DNA from: Leptodactylus fallax
Taxonomy: Eukaryota > Chordata > Amphibia > Anura > Leptodactylidae
DNA length: 64,000 bases
Assembly: GCA_947044405.1 (NCBI GenBank)
Contig: CAMRHE010000133.1
Coordinates: 3,410,001-3,474,000 of the forward strand
Direction: 5' to 3'
Part shown: one piece after another, positions 23,850 to 36,059 of the stretch
Numbering within the stretch: position 1 is the first letter of the stretch
How the letters are laid out: every line of letters starts with the position of its first letter
Translations under genes and position numbers: made by a program
The notes under the pieces: model-generated
Databases searched by the model: none
What the model was told of the DNA's origin: nothing
What the model saw: only the letters and a program-made list of their open reading frames with translations

Positions 23850-24478
23850 TTGCAGTGTTGACCTTTATTTTTCCAAACTTCAGCAAGTCGCCCTGGCATG
23901 CTGGATATCAGTTTCTGGGCCAAATCGTAACTGGTGACAACCAGTTCTTACCTAAATAGTGCTTGGAGTTTAGCACAATTGACCACAATTTTTGCGAATT
24001 GACCACAGGTTCTCAATGGATATAGGGAGTTTCCTGGCCATGGATCCAAAATATCAATCAGTTGTTCACTGAGTCACTTAGTTATCACTTTTGCCTTGTG
24101 GAGTGGTGCTCAATCATACTGGAAAAAGCATTGTTCATCACCAGTTATGTCCTGGATGGTTGGGAGAAGTTATTCATAAAGGATGTTTAGTTACAATTCT
24201 GTTTTCATGGCAGTGTTCTTAGGCAAAATTGTGAGTGAGCCCACTGCTCTAGATGAAGAGCCACACCACACATGGATGGCCTCAGGATGCTTCACTGGTG
24301 GCATGACCCAGGTCTCGTGGTAGCGCTCACTTTTTCTTCTCTGGACAATCATTCTTCCATATGTCCCAAACAGTCTGAAGAGGGCTTCATCAGAGAAAAT
24401 AACTTTACCCCAGTCCTCGGCACTCCAAACCCTGTAGATCCTGCATAATTTTACTATGTCCTTGATGGAGAGAAGTGC
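23850..24478 (-). pseudogene. Tc1-A-like transposase fragment, left arm
   Basis: Read on the minus strand, this carries the catalytic half of an A-like transposase. It begins near 24478 with the KPLLS-type segment and goes through EDWGKVIFSDE. It then has LFGTYG, MPPVKHPEAIHVW and SLTILPKNTAM, on to the C-terminal SMPGR-type tail near 23900. Stops and frameshifts interrupt it. It matches the plus-strand arm to its right in inverted orientation. Confidence 0.75.
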
Positions 24479-24990
24479 CTTTTGGAAGAACGACTGTCCG
24501 GAGAAGAAAAGGTGAGCACTACCATGACTCCTATGTCATGCCAGCAGTAAGGTACCCTGAGACCATTCATGTGTGGGGTGGTTTTCCATCCAGGCGACTG
24601 GACTCCCTCACAATTTTGCCTAAGAACACTGCCATGGATAAAGAATGGTATCTAAATGTCCTCCAAGAGTAACTTCTCCCAACCATCCAGGAGCAATTTG
24701 GTGATGAACAATGCTATTTCTAGCATAATGGAGACCATGTCTCTGAGTGGCTCAGTGAACAAAATTGTGGGTCCAAGGCCAGGAAACTCTCCAGATCTCA
24801 ATCCCAATGAGAACCTGTGCTCAATCTGCCAAAAGCGGGTACAGAAACAAAGACAGAAATTGTGATAAACTCCAATGATGGATTAGTAAGAATGGATTTG
24901 TCACCAGTCAGGATTTGGCCCAGAAGATGATATCCACCATGCCGGGGAAAACAAGCCGAAGTCTTGAAAAATAAGGGTCAGCGCTGTACA
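24479..24990 (+). pseudogene. Tc1-A-like transposase fragment, right arm
   Basis: The open part at 24475-24672 includes RRRKGEHYHDSYVMPAVRYP, ETIHVWGG and LTILPKNTAMDKEWYLNVLQE, closely like residues 165-221 of the Tc1-A transposase. A stop follows (TAA at 24670-24672). The continuation has PGNSPDLNPNENLCSI, in which the usual catalytic-site NPIEN reads NPNEN, and a C-terminal tail near 24940. It is a decayed remnant. Confidence 0.8.
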
Positions 24991-25164
24991 TATTGAGACT
25001 TTACATAAACGTGATGTATTTGTCAATAAACGTGTAAAACCGTATGAAAAGCTTAGAAATTATACCATCAAAACGTCCGACTAAAAGATCTAAAAACACA
25101 GAAGTAGCCAATTTTGTCAGAACCAAAATTTGTGTCAATCTCAAAACTTTTGGCCACGACTGTA

Positions 25165-26481
25165 CTGGTTAATAGGTAAATAAAAAGTAGAATTTTTATA
25201 TTAATAATTATATTAATCATTATTTTTATTATTATTAACTTAATTTGTTTAGATTTTTGTTTTAAAATATATCATTTTAATATTTTACATTAAAAGTGAA
25301 ATAGGTAAACAAAGAAGTAAATTAGTTTTATTAAATATGGAAAATATGATTATTTGTTCATTAAAATTATACCGTTAAAATTAAATACAGCAAATTAAAA
25401 TTCTTAAAAATATTTAATTTCATTATTTTAATTTAAATCATTCTGCAAAATATAAAGCAGTGTGTTTATAGCCTGCAGACTCCATTCTGGGCAAAATATT
25501 CTAATAAAACTCTAACCTGATCACTGAGCGTTGATATCAGGAGTCACAGGAATAAGGAATGACAGAGATGAAAGGAAAAGTAATTGGATACCGGCTTGCA
25601 AAAAATAAAAAAATAAAAAAAATAAAAATGGAATATGTAGCATTTTGTGAACAGACTAATATACTTCCTCAGACATCTCTATAAAACACCATTTAAAAAG
25701 CTCCAAAAGGGAGAAGAAAAAAAAAGTCTCTGTCAGATAGAAGCAATTTAGCAAAATGTATTTTGCGCCAATAATACCTTCGGATGAGCAGTTCTGCCCA
25801 CAAGCTGTCTGCAGAATATAGAACATCTCTCGGGCATGCTTGCCACCTTGCAGCAGGACAGTCAGCAGAAAAGGATAGAGACAGTGGAAAAGGCAGCGAG
25901 AGAGAAAAGAGAGAGAGAAAGAGGTAAGTCACACAGGACAAGATTAGTGCACGAGCAAATAAGGGGTTAAATCTGACAACACAAAAAAAAAAACAGAAAA
26001 GAAAAAACAGAATTAGTGAAAGCAAAGCAAGGGCAAAACCTGGAGACGGCGGCTGGTCAGAAAAATGAGCGATTATATTGTGCACATATTTAGTAAACTC
26101 ACGAATTGTAATAAAATTCCTTAAATCCAACATCAATATAGGATACAATATATTATTATATTCTGGCCATAAAAAGGTCTCAAAAAATCTCTGTAAGGGT
26201 GGAGAACCTTCGGAAATCTCTAAATAAAATTAAAAACAAAAAACTGAAAATACGCAACTTCAATTTTTTTAAAAGTTACAATATTCAATAATCAGTCACT
26301 AATTTGTATTTTTTCTGTTCAGTTTTCTCTCCCGGGACTTGTTAAATTTTACATTATATTATAATTCTGTGGTTAAAATAAAGTGCCGAACTTCTCTGTA
26401 TTGGTAGATATTGGATTAAAGAGATTGCGCTCCATAAATTTAGAATTCAAGACCACGAATCGGACATCTTGGACAATCCCT
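25165..26481. other. AT-rich intronic DNA
   Basis: Strong A/T bias with short A runs. The minus-strand open frame 25693-26148 is driven by a GA-rich stretch (about 25880-25925) and has no domain. No gene called. Confidence 0.4.
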
Positions 26482-26718
26482 TTAAAGGGGTTATCTGATA
26501 TTAGAAGACAAGGTTATTTTCTTTCAGGAAGAGCTCCACATCCTCCTCTCAGAAGTCTCACATCCTCCTCTCAGGAAGTGACATCATGTCTATTGGTCAC
26601 ATGGCTATGCTGCAGTTCAGACCCGTGCAACGGACATGATGTCACATCCTGAGAGGAGGAAGTGGCACTCTTCAGAAAGAAGGCAGACATGTTCTATAAT
26701 CCCTGATAACCCCTTTAA
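26482..26718. mobile_element. TTAA-flanked palindromic MITE
   Basis: TTAA at 26482-26485 and 26715-26718. Ends are AAGGGGTTATCTGATATT and its near inverse ATCCCTGATAACCCCTT. The interior has inverted CTCCTCTCAG blocks (about 26552-26570) against CTGAGAGGAGGA (about 26649-26660). It is a non-autonomous foldback element of T2/Kolobok-like or piggyBac-like type. Confidence 0.75.
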
Positions 26719-27485
26719 GGCAAATCAATACAGTAAGCATTAGTATTATATGCTGACTGAACAGTGGGAATGTATCGGGGGGGAATTTATCAAGCCCCAA
26801 AATAGAGTTTTGCAACTTTTTGGGCTTATTTACACAAAAAATTATGCTTTTTGCCTATTTATGCTGCTTGCTATACTTTTTCAAAGTTAGTTGGTGTGGT
26901 CACTCCAGATTTATTAAGTGCAACTTAAAAAAAAAAAAAAAAGTTGTAAAATGTGTTACAATTTTACTGCAGAAAGAGGATGGTGTAGACAGTAGCTCAG
27001 AAAAGTAGTGTTACACTTTAAGGGGTTTACCTATCAAAGACCCTGTGGATAGGGGATAAGTATCACATCACTGGGAATCTGACTGCTGGGTCCCCAAGCG
27101 ATAAGGAGAACACGGGACCAAGTCCCACTAAAGCCTCCTTATAAATGACGTGCCACTGTGCTTATATGACTATTCTATGGGGCTGCCAGACAATACAGTT
27201 ATGTCAACCCCATAGCAGTGAATGGAGCAGCGGTCACACAAGCGCACTCACGCTTCAATCACAAGCATGTTCTCCTGCTGGAGACCCAACAAGATGTGAA
27301 GTGCTTCTCGGATGACCATAGAAAGTGGAAGTGGCTGCTAATAGGAAACAAAAGAGTTAACGACTCATCCATGAAGAAGAAGTGGTCCCTTTTAATTAAA
27401 AGAAAAAAAAAAAAAAATACAACAAATATTAAGTGCTAAATTAATTTTTTTTGGGTGGAGTCATTTCAATTTGACTTGGTCTTAC
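26719..27485. other. Intron downstream of Fat exon
   Basis: This is intron on the minus strand after the donor at 27485. A MITE-like fragment opens near 27018 (AAGGGGTTTACCTATCAAAG). A runs lie at 26927-26942 and 27404-27417. No further exon of the cadherin gene was recognised toward the left window edge. Confidence 0.4.
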
Positions 27486-27696
27486 CTTCGACGTCAAACC
27501 AGAGAGGGATATTGGAAGGCTGCACGGTGACGACCCCCACAATCTCTGTCACTTTATCACTTTCCATGACTGTAAAGTTGTAGAAGGGTTCATCGAAGGT
27601 GAGGGGGGTAGCTGAAGGCAGCGGCTTCTTTATCCATTCAATATGGAGTCGTGCAGTGGAGGACTTCTGAGGGCGCCCATTGTCTACGGCCTTGAT
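27486..27696 (-). CDS. fat3: Fat-family cadherin exon (Fat3-like), downstream of the two
   Basis: This exon has 211 bases: 70 codons plus one base, so it enters in phase 0 and leaves in phase 1. The acceptor is AATCAG before 27696; the donor GTAAGA starts at 27485. The peptide begins [10 protein letters not shown], finishing the cadherin repeat opened by the exon at 29282-29596, then LHIEWIKKP. It then starts the next repeat ([31 protein letters not shown]). The repeat junction lacks the usual DxNDN calcium linker and has a Pro-rich [14 protein letters not shown] instead, which I recall from Fat1/Fat3 at this point. Fat proteins are giant single-pass cadherins at the cell surface that mediate adhesion and tissue or neuronal patterning. 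Family certain; Fat3 rather than Fat1 is from remembered similarity. Confidence 0.85.
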
Positions 27697-29281
27697 CTGA
27701 TTTGGGAAATAGAAGTATATGTTACTCCTCTTTTCTATAGAATTAGTTTCACAAACTTTTATTAGAATAACTTCTTGAGTCTCTGTAGCCTTGACTGAGC
27801 ATGCACCACCGCCTGTGGATTTCGAGGTGGTCATCCACCCTGTAGACCTGACTAAATCAGTCAGCAAAAGAGGTAGACATTGGTAGTTCATCTATATTAC
27901 CAAATAGACCTGATTCAATATGAAAAAACTGTTTAGCTACAAACTTGGCTTGGTTTTTCCATAGACTTGAGGAGACACCTCTACATAGATTCCCTGGCTG
28001 AATGGCCATCTCCCCTGTCAATATGATAGTCAAAGAAGTCTCGCTTTCCCACAACATAAGGTTCCTAGAATTGTTTACATGTAACCCTATCCTGCAATAC
28101 AATGCCCTGAAGGTGGGATCTCAATCTATCAGTTATTTATGGCATATCTTGAGGATATGTCATAAATGTCAATGGTGAGAAACCTCTTTAACCTCTCCAT
28201 GGTGGAGAATCGCTTTATCTCAATCAATACCCCTCACACGTCTTTATGATCTGACCTAAAGGGGTTATGCCGTGGAGAGTATTTATCTTCTATCCAATGG
28301 GGGAAAACACCCCCCAATTCTCAGGATCGGTGGCAGTCTCAGTGGTCAGACCCCCATCGATCAGTTATTTATCCTCATTCCTATGGATAGAGGATAGTCT
28401 TCATGGCACAAGCTTTAAGACTTTGTGTTATGCCAAGACCTTCTGCCAGATCCATCATATGATGGCCACCAACCTTGCTAAACAGAACCCATTGACTAAA
28501 TACGTGGTTTTGTGACTTTTTAAAATTTGTGCCGCCTACACCACTTTCCTAAAAATGGGGGTGCACCTTGTCATATATGAGGCGACACCCTCCACAGGCT
28601 CCGAGGCTATAAGCACTGGCATGAACAATGATAGCACTTATTCCTTCCATGAAAGCTGACAGATCTTGTGCCAGAGACTCCAAAGGGAGCCTGCGGCGTG
28701 AGTGTGAACACAACCAAATAGCTATCACGCCTGTAAAGAAGACTCTTCATGCCAACAAAACAACTTTTTGAAGAAGTGCAAAGATTCCACTGAAGACCCC
28801 GAAAAGTTCAGAGATATTTATCAATTTATTTATTCTGAAGATTTTCTTGTAATCCGTTCTGCGTTCTGACTCCACTTGGCCTTTTGAATAAACATTTATT
28901 TAATTACTAAGTCTTTCCATGAAAATGCCAAAAAAATTTAGCCTTTTTAGAAAAAAATGCCGGAATAATGGGACAAAGGAACACTAAGAGGCTAAATCAA
29001 AATAGACGCTTCCAATGAATTTTAAAATATCTATTTCTGGTTTTTAGCCTAAACGGCAGAGCGCGGTGTACGGCAGATCTGTTTTGAATTAAAGACAAAT
29101 GTATCATTTATGGCAGCATGCTGTTCTAGCCTTTCTGGTTCCCGGGGGAACTGGCCGCTTGCACTTGCAAATTTAAAATACAAGTAGGTAGTGAAGTGTT
29201 TTGATTTTGCATTAGCCTTGTAAATAACCTTCTCCGGCTCACTGTTAAACAACGTGAAAAGAATGGATAATGAATTCTTAC
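27697..29281 (-). other. Intron between the two Fat exons (1,585 bp)
   Basis: Bounded by GTAAGA (from 29281) and AATCAG (to 27697) on the minus strand, phase 0. It contains fragments of a family-2-like MITE (about 28110-28190 and 28255-28400, with GGATATGTCATAAATGTCAA and GATCAGTTATTTATCC). No exon-like frame recognised. Confidence 0.7.
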
Positions 29282-29596
29282 TGTTAAGATGTCGTAACTC
29301 CCAGCTGAAAACTGCTTTCTCGAAGACACCATGCCAGTTTTAGGGTCGATAAAGAACTTGCCATCTTCGTTGCCGTCAACAATGGTGTAGGAGATCTCAG
29401 CGTTAGGACCTTCGTCCTTGTCGTAGGCGAAAGCTCTGTAGATGGGTTCTCCTCTTTTTTTACGGTCTCTCTCTGGAAGTTTGATCTGATAAACTTTTTC
29501 TGGGAATTGGGGTTTGTTATCGTTTTCATCCAAGACTTGAACCACCACCCAGACGGTGGAGTGCTTGGGTGATGGACCGCCGTCACTGACGGTCAC
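29282..29596 (-). CDS. fat3: Fat-family cadherin exon (Fat3-like), upstream of the two
   Basis: This exon has 315 bases, 105 codons, phase 0 at both ends. The acceptor TTACAG precedes GTGACC at 29596; the donor GTAAGA starts at 29281. The peptide opens [20 protein letters not shown] and [13 protein letters not shown], the end of one extracellular cadherin repeat with its calcium-binding DxNDN linker. The next repeat follows: [34 protein letters not shown] (calcium-site DxDxGxNAE), [10 protein letters not shown] and GSYDILT. It joins in frame to IKAVDNG in the exon at 27486-27696. An upstream ATG is not expected since this is an internal exon. [20 protein letters not shown] resembles Fat3 more than Fat1 as I remember them, so the paralog is an inference. 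Confidence 0.88.
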
Positions 29597-30689
29597 CTGT
29601 AAGCAGAAGATGAATGATACAAATTATTGACTACAGGTAAATGTAAATCATATAAACCCTCCATATTTTTCATAGGATTGTAAATCAATAAAAGAATCCA
29701 ACAAGCACACATGAGGTCTGGTTGAGGGATTACAGGGACAGATGGTCTAAACATCCACACAAAAAGTCCTGCAATCTACAACCTTGATACTTCTACTAAC
29801 TTAGTATTTGCTAACCGAACCTCAATGTTTATTTTAGTCAGTCCTAACATTGAACCCTGAAGTAGAAACACTTTGCTACTGGAAAAACTTACCTATCTTA
29901 ATAAATAATATTAGGAAATCTAAGTCGAAATCTAGCCTATACCAATATTGGTGGTCCATCTATATGAGACACTATTTAGTCTACAGTTGTGTTCACCCTT
30001 ACCATTCTGAAAAATTTTCCTGAAGACTCACCTTACAAATTTTGTACAATCTTGCACACTCATATAGCATAAAGAATGCCAGGGTAACGTTATATTTCTT
30101 TAGACCATCTTGCACTTTTCTTGGGATCGCCTAATGGCAAGAGGAAAGGTAAGGAAAGACACACCTGTGTTTCTCAGAATGCTCAGTCCTTCCCCTTTTC
30201 ACTTCCAAATTCATGCCCAACTGGCAATCAAACGTGACCTTCACCATCGATGTGCTATTGTTCTATGTCACATATATATCTGACATGGCAGAGATGTCTA
30301 ATACAGCAAAGTTTAAACTATTCTATCAAAACTTGATCAAATTCTACATATCACAGTAGAAACTGATAGTAATAGAAAGTAATAGTGGAATGTCCAAGTA
30401 GTGGTCCAGCCTTTCAGACCTAACCACAAAAGCATTTTTTCTACCCAAAAGAGTTCTGAATGTAGACAATTCAGTTTCCTATAGATCTGATTGTTCAATT
30501 ATTTTTTCCATATGGAAACAAAGTTTGGACCCCCATCTACTGATATGTGAATAAAAGAGTAAGGTCCATCAGTCTGCAACATAACCCAACCAAAAACAAA
30601 CACAGAGAAGATATCTTCTTTTGACTTTATCCGGTACATAAATATCATATCATATCTAGATTTAATTGTCTTACCAAATTTATTATTTA
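29597..30689 (-). other. Intron upstream of the Fat exon
   Basis: Minus-strand intron leading to the acceptor at 29597. No transposon end or exon recognised. It looks repeat-poor apart from short unassigned stretches. Confidence 0.45.
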
Positions 30690-31124
30690 TTTATTTTTTT
30701 AAACTGTTTTTATTGAGTACAAAAGTAGGAGACTATAAAAGCACATACATCAAATATCAAAAACTTCGTACAACATTTTTCAGTTTACAAAGTAAAACAG
30801 GGCAGATAACTAGGCACAAAAGCCCAATAACACACCAAAGCAAACAAATCACAGTGGGGATGATGGAAACAAAGGATGTGGGGGTTGATAAAACTGGAGT
30901 GTGAAAGCCATTAAGCCTTGTTCGAAGGGGAGGGGAAATTGGGGAGAGAACATGACGGAGACAACCGTATGAAAGGAGAAGAGGGGTGGGAAGAAATGAG
31001 AAGTGGAATCTATGGGGTGGTATGGCAGTGGCCTAGTCTAAACTCTGGGTGAGACAGCCAAGGTCATTGCATAAAGACTCTGGCAGAGTACAAATGAGTG
31101 CATAAAGAGTTGACAATAAGTAAA
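30690..31124 (-). mobile_element. Possible LINE 3' end, minus strand
   Basis: Read on the minus strand, the left part ends CTCAATAAAAACAGTTT followed by AAAAAAATAAATAAATAAAT. That is a polyadenylation-like signal plus an A-rich tail, like the L1 tail at 12911-12940. The remaining 400 bases are a purine-rich, non-coding, 3'-UTR-like sequence. I found no target duplication. Tc1-D1 is inserted at or next to its other end. Confidence 0.4.
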
Positions 31125-31489
31125 TACAGTGGGGAAAAAAGTATTTAGTCAGCCACCAATTGTGCAAGTTCTCCCACTTAAAAAGATGAGAGAGGCCTGT
31201 AATTGTCATCATAGGTAGACCTCAACTATGAGAGCAAAATGAGAAAACAAATCCAGAAAATCACATTGTCTGATTTTTAAAGAATTTATTTGCAAATTAT
31301 GGTGGAAAATAAGTATTTGGTCACCTTCAAACAAGCAAGATTTCTGTCTCTCACAGACCTGTCACTTCTTCTTTAAGAGGCTCCTCTGTCCTCCGCTCCT
31401 TTCCTGTAGTAATGGCTCCTGTTTGACATTGTTATCAGTACAAAAGACACCTGTCCACAACCTCAAACAGTCACACTCCAAACTCCACT

Positions 31490-32511
<1,022 letters not shown>

Positions 32512-32572
32512 GATGAACTTTTGTTATTGGCCAAATACTTATTTTCCACCATAATTTGCAAATAAATTCTTT

Positions 32573-32773
32573 AAAAATCAGACAATTTCTACGTTATATG
32601 GTCCGGATGGGACGAGGACCTGGCGAGGTGGGATGTGGTGCGTTGAGTGAATTTACATTGAAATTCTCGTTTTTTGGTGCGCAACATGTTATGTATTTGT
32701 TTTGATTTCTTTTCCTTTGTCTGATACGCAATTTTCAATAAAACGAGTTTAAAAAAAAAAAATCAGACAATTT
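32573..32773 (+). mobile_element. 5'-truncated LINE tail inserted in Tc1-D1
   Basis: The sequence AAAAATCAGACAATTT occurs at 32573-32588 and again at about 32758-32773. The roughly 169 bases between are absent from copy D2. They end CAATTTTCAATAAAACGAG, GTTT and an A run, that is, polyadenylation signal plus tail. This is a short retro-insertion by target-primed reverse transcription. The CAATAAAA tail resembles that of the L1 at 6725-12940, but the body does not obviously match it. Confidence 0.85.
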
Positions 32774-32910
32774 GATTTTCTGGATTTGTTTTCTCATTTT
32801 GTCTCTCATAGTTGAGGGCTACCTATGATGACAATTACAGGTCGGCCTCATCTTATTAAGTGGGAGAACTTGCACAATTGGTGGCTGACAATACTTTTTT
32901 CCCCACTGTA

Positions 32911-34499
32911 AATAAATGAATGAATGAAGGATGCGTAGGTAGCAAATGGATTATTTCTGAAACTGCGAGAGCTGATGTCACTACTCAGTACATTACTTGG
33001 CACATGAAGATGACTAAGCCAAATCAAGGACAACAGTATTGTAGATCTGAAGAGGCTTACACGAACTATGGCATGGAAAATGCTTTGTCCAAGTTTAGAC
33101 TAGCCTACCAAAGCATCCTCCAGCCTTCTGGGGTTGGTCACTTTTTTGGATAATCTCACTGATATACTATTAGATCTTTTTTTCTTCATGTACAATGGTA
33201 TCAGCAAGGCTTTCAACCCAATTAGATGTAGACATAGACCTATAGCTTGAGGGTAAACCACCAGAATCATCGTGACAGGGGGTTCCAAGGTATCTCAATC
33301 CAACATCTTGTCTTCCTTATGGTCAACAGTGATAAATTGCCTATAATAAGTCAAATAATCCAAAAAAAGAAGACCTCCACTGTGCCTATGAGACGTTACG
33401 TCACATCTTATTACCACAGTATGTCTCAACATTCACGCCTTACGATTTATTATATTGGTTATATTTAGAAGACAAGAGATGGAAAGACTAAATGAGAAGA
33501 CGGATAAGGGTACAAGATTCTGCAAAGTTTAAAACATGAACTTTGTATTTGGATGAACTGTAGGACACAGAAAGACACATCAGAGCCTTCTCCTCTTGTT
33601 TCTGCTGCTCAGAGATTTATCGAGTTTACTGATCTCTTTATCTAGACAGTTCCGTCGGTGAGACTATCTGAGCCGGGATGGCAGGTTTCCACACTGTTGA
33701 GTCAGGTAATTTTGATTATTACACATTGATTGCCGTGCTGTTTATCAACTCCGCAGCTCACTGCAGCATAAAAAGCCCTCCCACTGGATGGTCTATTTCA
33801 CAAAAAGCTATATCTGAAGCGCAATTTCACACTGTATCATCTCCCCTGCTGGAACGTTAATGCTGAAAATCCCACTGCAGTTACACACAGACTCCTAAAC
33901 CTGCAACACTGCGAAAAATCAATATGAACAGGGGATATACAGCTCGGTTCATCAACAAAATGTAAGTGTCGGTAATGTTCTTAAAGGGGATGTTCACCCT
34001 TGTGTGATATTTAGTTTTTTCCTATATAGGGAATCTACAGTTCTGAGTGACACAAAAACTATAAATCATTAATAAGAAATTAATTAGCACTGAATTTTCT
34101 CCTCCTTTGTCAGATGCCTCGACTAGGCTGGTCGGTATGGTGGGCGGCACATGCGCCAAACTCACAAGTATCCCCCCATTCACCCCATGCAGGTCAAACC
34201 GGCCATGGCATTCTGGCAAATGGGACCAGACTCAGATATAAAACTGGATAAACCACTACATTAATGGGCAGTAGTGCTCGCTGGAGTTCTACGACCATTT
34301 CATTTTGCCGATTGGTTAGGGTCCTATTGCCCACCACTGATATATTTATTGTTCAGATGTGTCCTCCTTTACGTTTCTGCAAATTTCCAGTGTTACAAAT
34401 ACAAAACATTATTGCAGCATGTTAGCAAATCCCTTGACAGGCTGCCACTGACAACACAACCTTTGGGTGGCCACACATAGACACATATAGTATCAGTGG
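32911..34499. other. Unassigned intronic DNA
   Basis: No gene or delimited element recognised. A short AATGAATGAATG run follows Tc1-D1 directly. A segment near 33985-34030 (AAAGGGGATGTTCACCCTTG) looks like the end of a TTAA-type MITE without a clear partner. Confidence 0.35.
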
Positions 34500-34900
34500 G
34501 TCCTCGGTTGGCCAGGGCTCTCCTGAATGATGATGAAGCCCCAACACTGGAGAGTGGTGTCTCTTGCAGGAGCTTAGCACCGCCGCTCTACTGCATTGGG
34601 ATTTCATAAGAGCAGTGGTAGAGTTCCCACTTGTAATCTCTCCCTGCAGATCTGCTACTGCTCTCTTAATGTTCTGGTGCAAAAAAGTGGTGGCACTTGT
34701 AGGAGGTCACTGCCGCCGCTCTACTGCATCAGGAGTTTGGGAGAACAATGGCATGGTTTCTCTTATAATTTATCCCATTCAGCTGCTGCAGAGCGATTTC
34801 TGCTGCCACTTTCCAAAATTTGTGGTGCACTAGCGTTGTGGCACTGACCTCCTACAAGTGCCACCACTCTCCAGCACTGGGCCTACTGGAGAGCAGTGGC
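34500..34900. repeat. Composite inverted and direct repeat
   Basis: AGTGGTGGCACTTGTAGGAGG (from about 34690) recurs as its inverse near 34838-34868. CCGCTCTACTGCAT occurs twice in direct orientation (about 34582 and 34713). CACTGGAGAGTGGTG near 34545 is mirrored near 34867. It is a foldback arrangement with no coding capacity that I can support. Confidence 0.55.
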
Positions 34901-35048
34901 AGATAACGTAAGTTGGAAAGTCTGCAGCCACAAGAAGGCAGATGGTCATGTTTGTTGGCCATGGATAACTTTCTACGTGTGAGGTTGGATTGAGGATGTT
35001 GGTCATGGTCGACTTTCTGAAGATGAGGGAGAAGGGACTATATGTCCA
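34901..35048. other. Unassigned intronic DNA
   Basis: Short spacer between repeats; nothing recognised. Confidence 0.3.
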
Positions 35049-35265
35049 TATACCCATGTTTCCCAACCGTTTCAGATTCAGGGCACCCCTGGAAAAAAAA
35101 ATTTCCGTAGGACACCCCTACCAAATAAATTTTACGAGAAGTCAAAAAACACTCCGAGGATGCAGATAATTTTGCATTAGGTATGCAGTCATCTTCTGAA
35201 TCAAAGTGCTGTGGCCCCCTGGTGGGTCTCCACAGTACCCCTGTTAGGAATCACTGCTGTATAGT
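35049..35265. mobile_element. MITE with GTTTCCCAAC-type ends
   Basis: Left TGTTTCCCAACCGTTTCAG and right CTGTTAGGAATCACTGCTG are imperfect inverted copies. Inside, AGGGCACCCCTGG on the left faces ACAGTACCCCTG on the right. It resembles widely dispersed hAT-derived MITEs; the superfamily is inferred. Confidence 0.55.
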
Positions 35266-36059
35266 ATGGACAGGACAGAGTATCTCCAAAACATGTTTTT
35301 TTTTTTTTTTAAGCTGATCATCTTGTGACATGTTGATCCAGGACGAAAGGTAATAAATGACACATCTGATTCCGGAACATTCCTTTAAAAAATTCTAGTT
35401 TATAACTTTAAGAAAATGCAAATTTGCTAAGTATTTGAATATGCAAAAATATAATTCTAACAAAAAGTTAAGTTTGACTGCGCCTCTATGGTGAAATATC
35501 ATGATTTCTGAGACGCAGAGTATCAGGAAAATATTAAGTAGCAAAGTGCGCTGTGCCTGGCTGGTCTCATCCCCAGAATCCTTTCCAAGAGCGTCTGTCT
35601 GGGATAAACAATTCAGCTACTGAGGTCGTGCTCAGTCTGACAGCTGACTGCAAGTTATGACAGTATCAGGAGATGACACTGTGCACCCTTTGTCTAAAAT
35701 AAATATATAAAAATCCCCTTAACCACAAGACCTTGAAGCACCGAGCACGAAGTTCATATCCTGAGCCAGACAGGGAGACCATAAATAAGAGCAAAGGAAA
35801 ATCAATTTTGCTGAAATTGTTCAATTGCTGCTCTAAGCAATCAATGATATAGAGGATTCTGGAGATTTCAGTCTGGCTAAGGATAACACTAATATCAAAA
35901 GTTTGTTGTTTGCAATATTATAGTCTAGTATGAAAACAGATATATAATATCCGGTATGTACTGTATAAATGCAAACTAATAAAAGACGGATTATCTATGT
36001 GCAGTAAGTACAATATAAAAAGCATAAAAAACACAAATTTTTGCTTTTGCTCTTTAGAC
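35266..36059. other. Unassigned intronic DNA
   Basis: T run at 35299-35311; otherwise unassigned and repeat-poor. No gene seen. Confidence 0.35.

Larger units (their letters stand above)
23680..25162. mobile_element. Inverted fusion of two Tc1 3' halves (A-like)
   Basis: The left arm (about 23680-24478) is minus strand and the right arm (about 24479-25162) is plus strand. Each runs from the middle of an A-like transposase out to a right-hand terminal repeat. The right end reads TTTTGGCCACGACTG with a TA at 25163-25164. The left end retains AATTTTGAGACCGGCACA, an eroded inverse. Neither arm has a 5' half. The arms meet near 24478, where the left reaches further into the transposase (back to the KPLLS region) than the right. 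Confidence 0.8.

Noticed and set aside
25693..26148. 151-codon minus-strand open frame rich in Leu, Phe and Ser
   Set aside because: Composition comes from a GA-rich tract read as CT; there is no conserved motif.
27018..27200. Possible complete TTAA MITE
   Set aside because: Only a left-like end (AAGGGGTTTACC) was seen; no inverted partner could be found, so it is mentioned only as a fragment.
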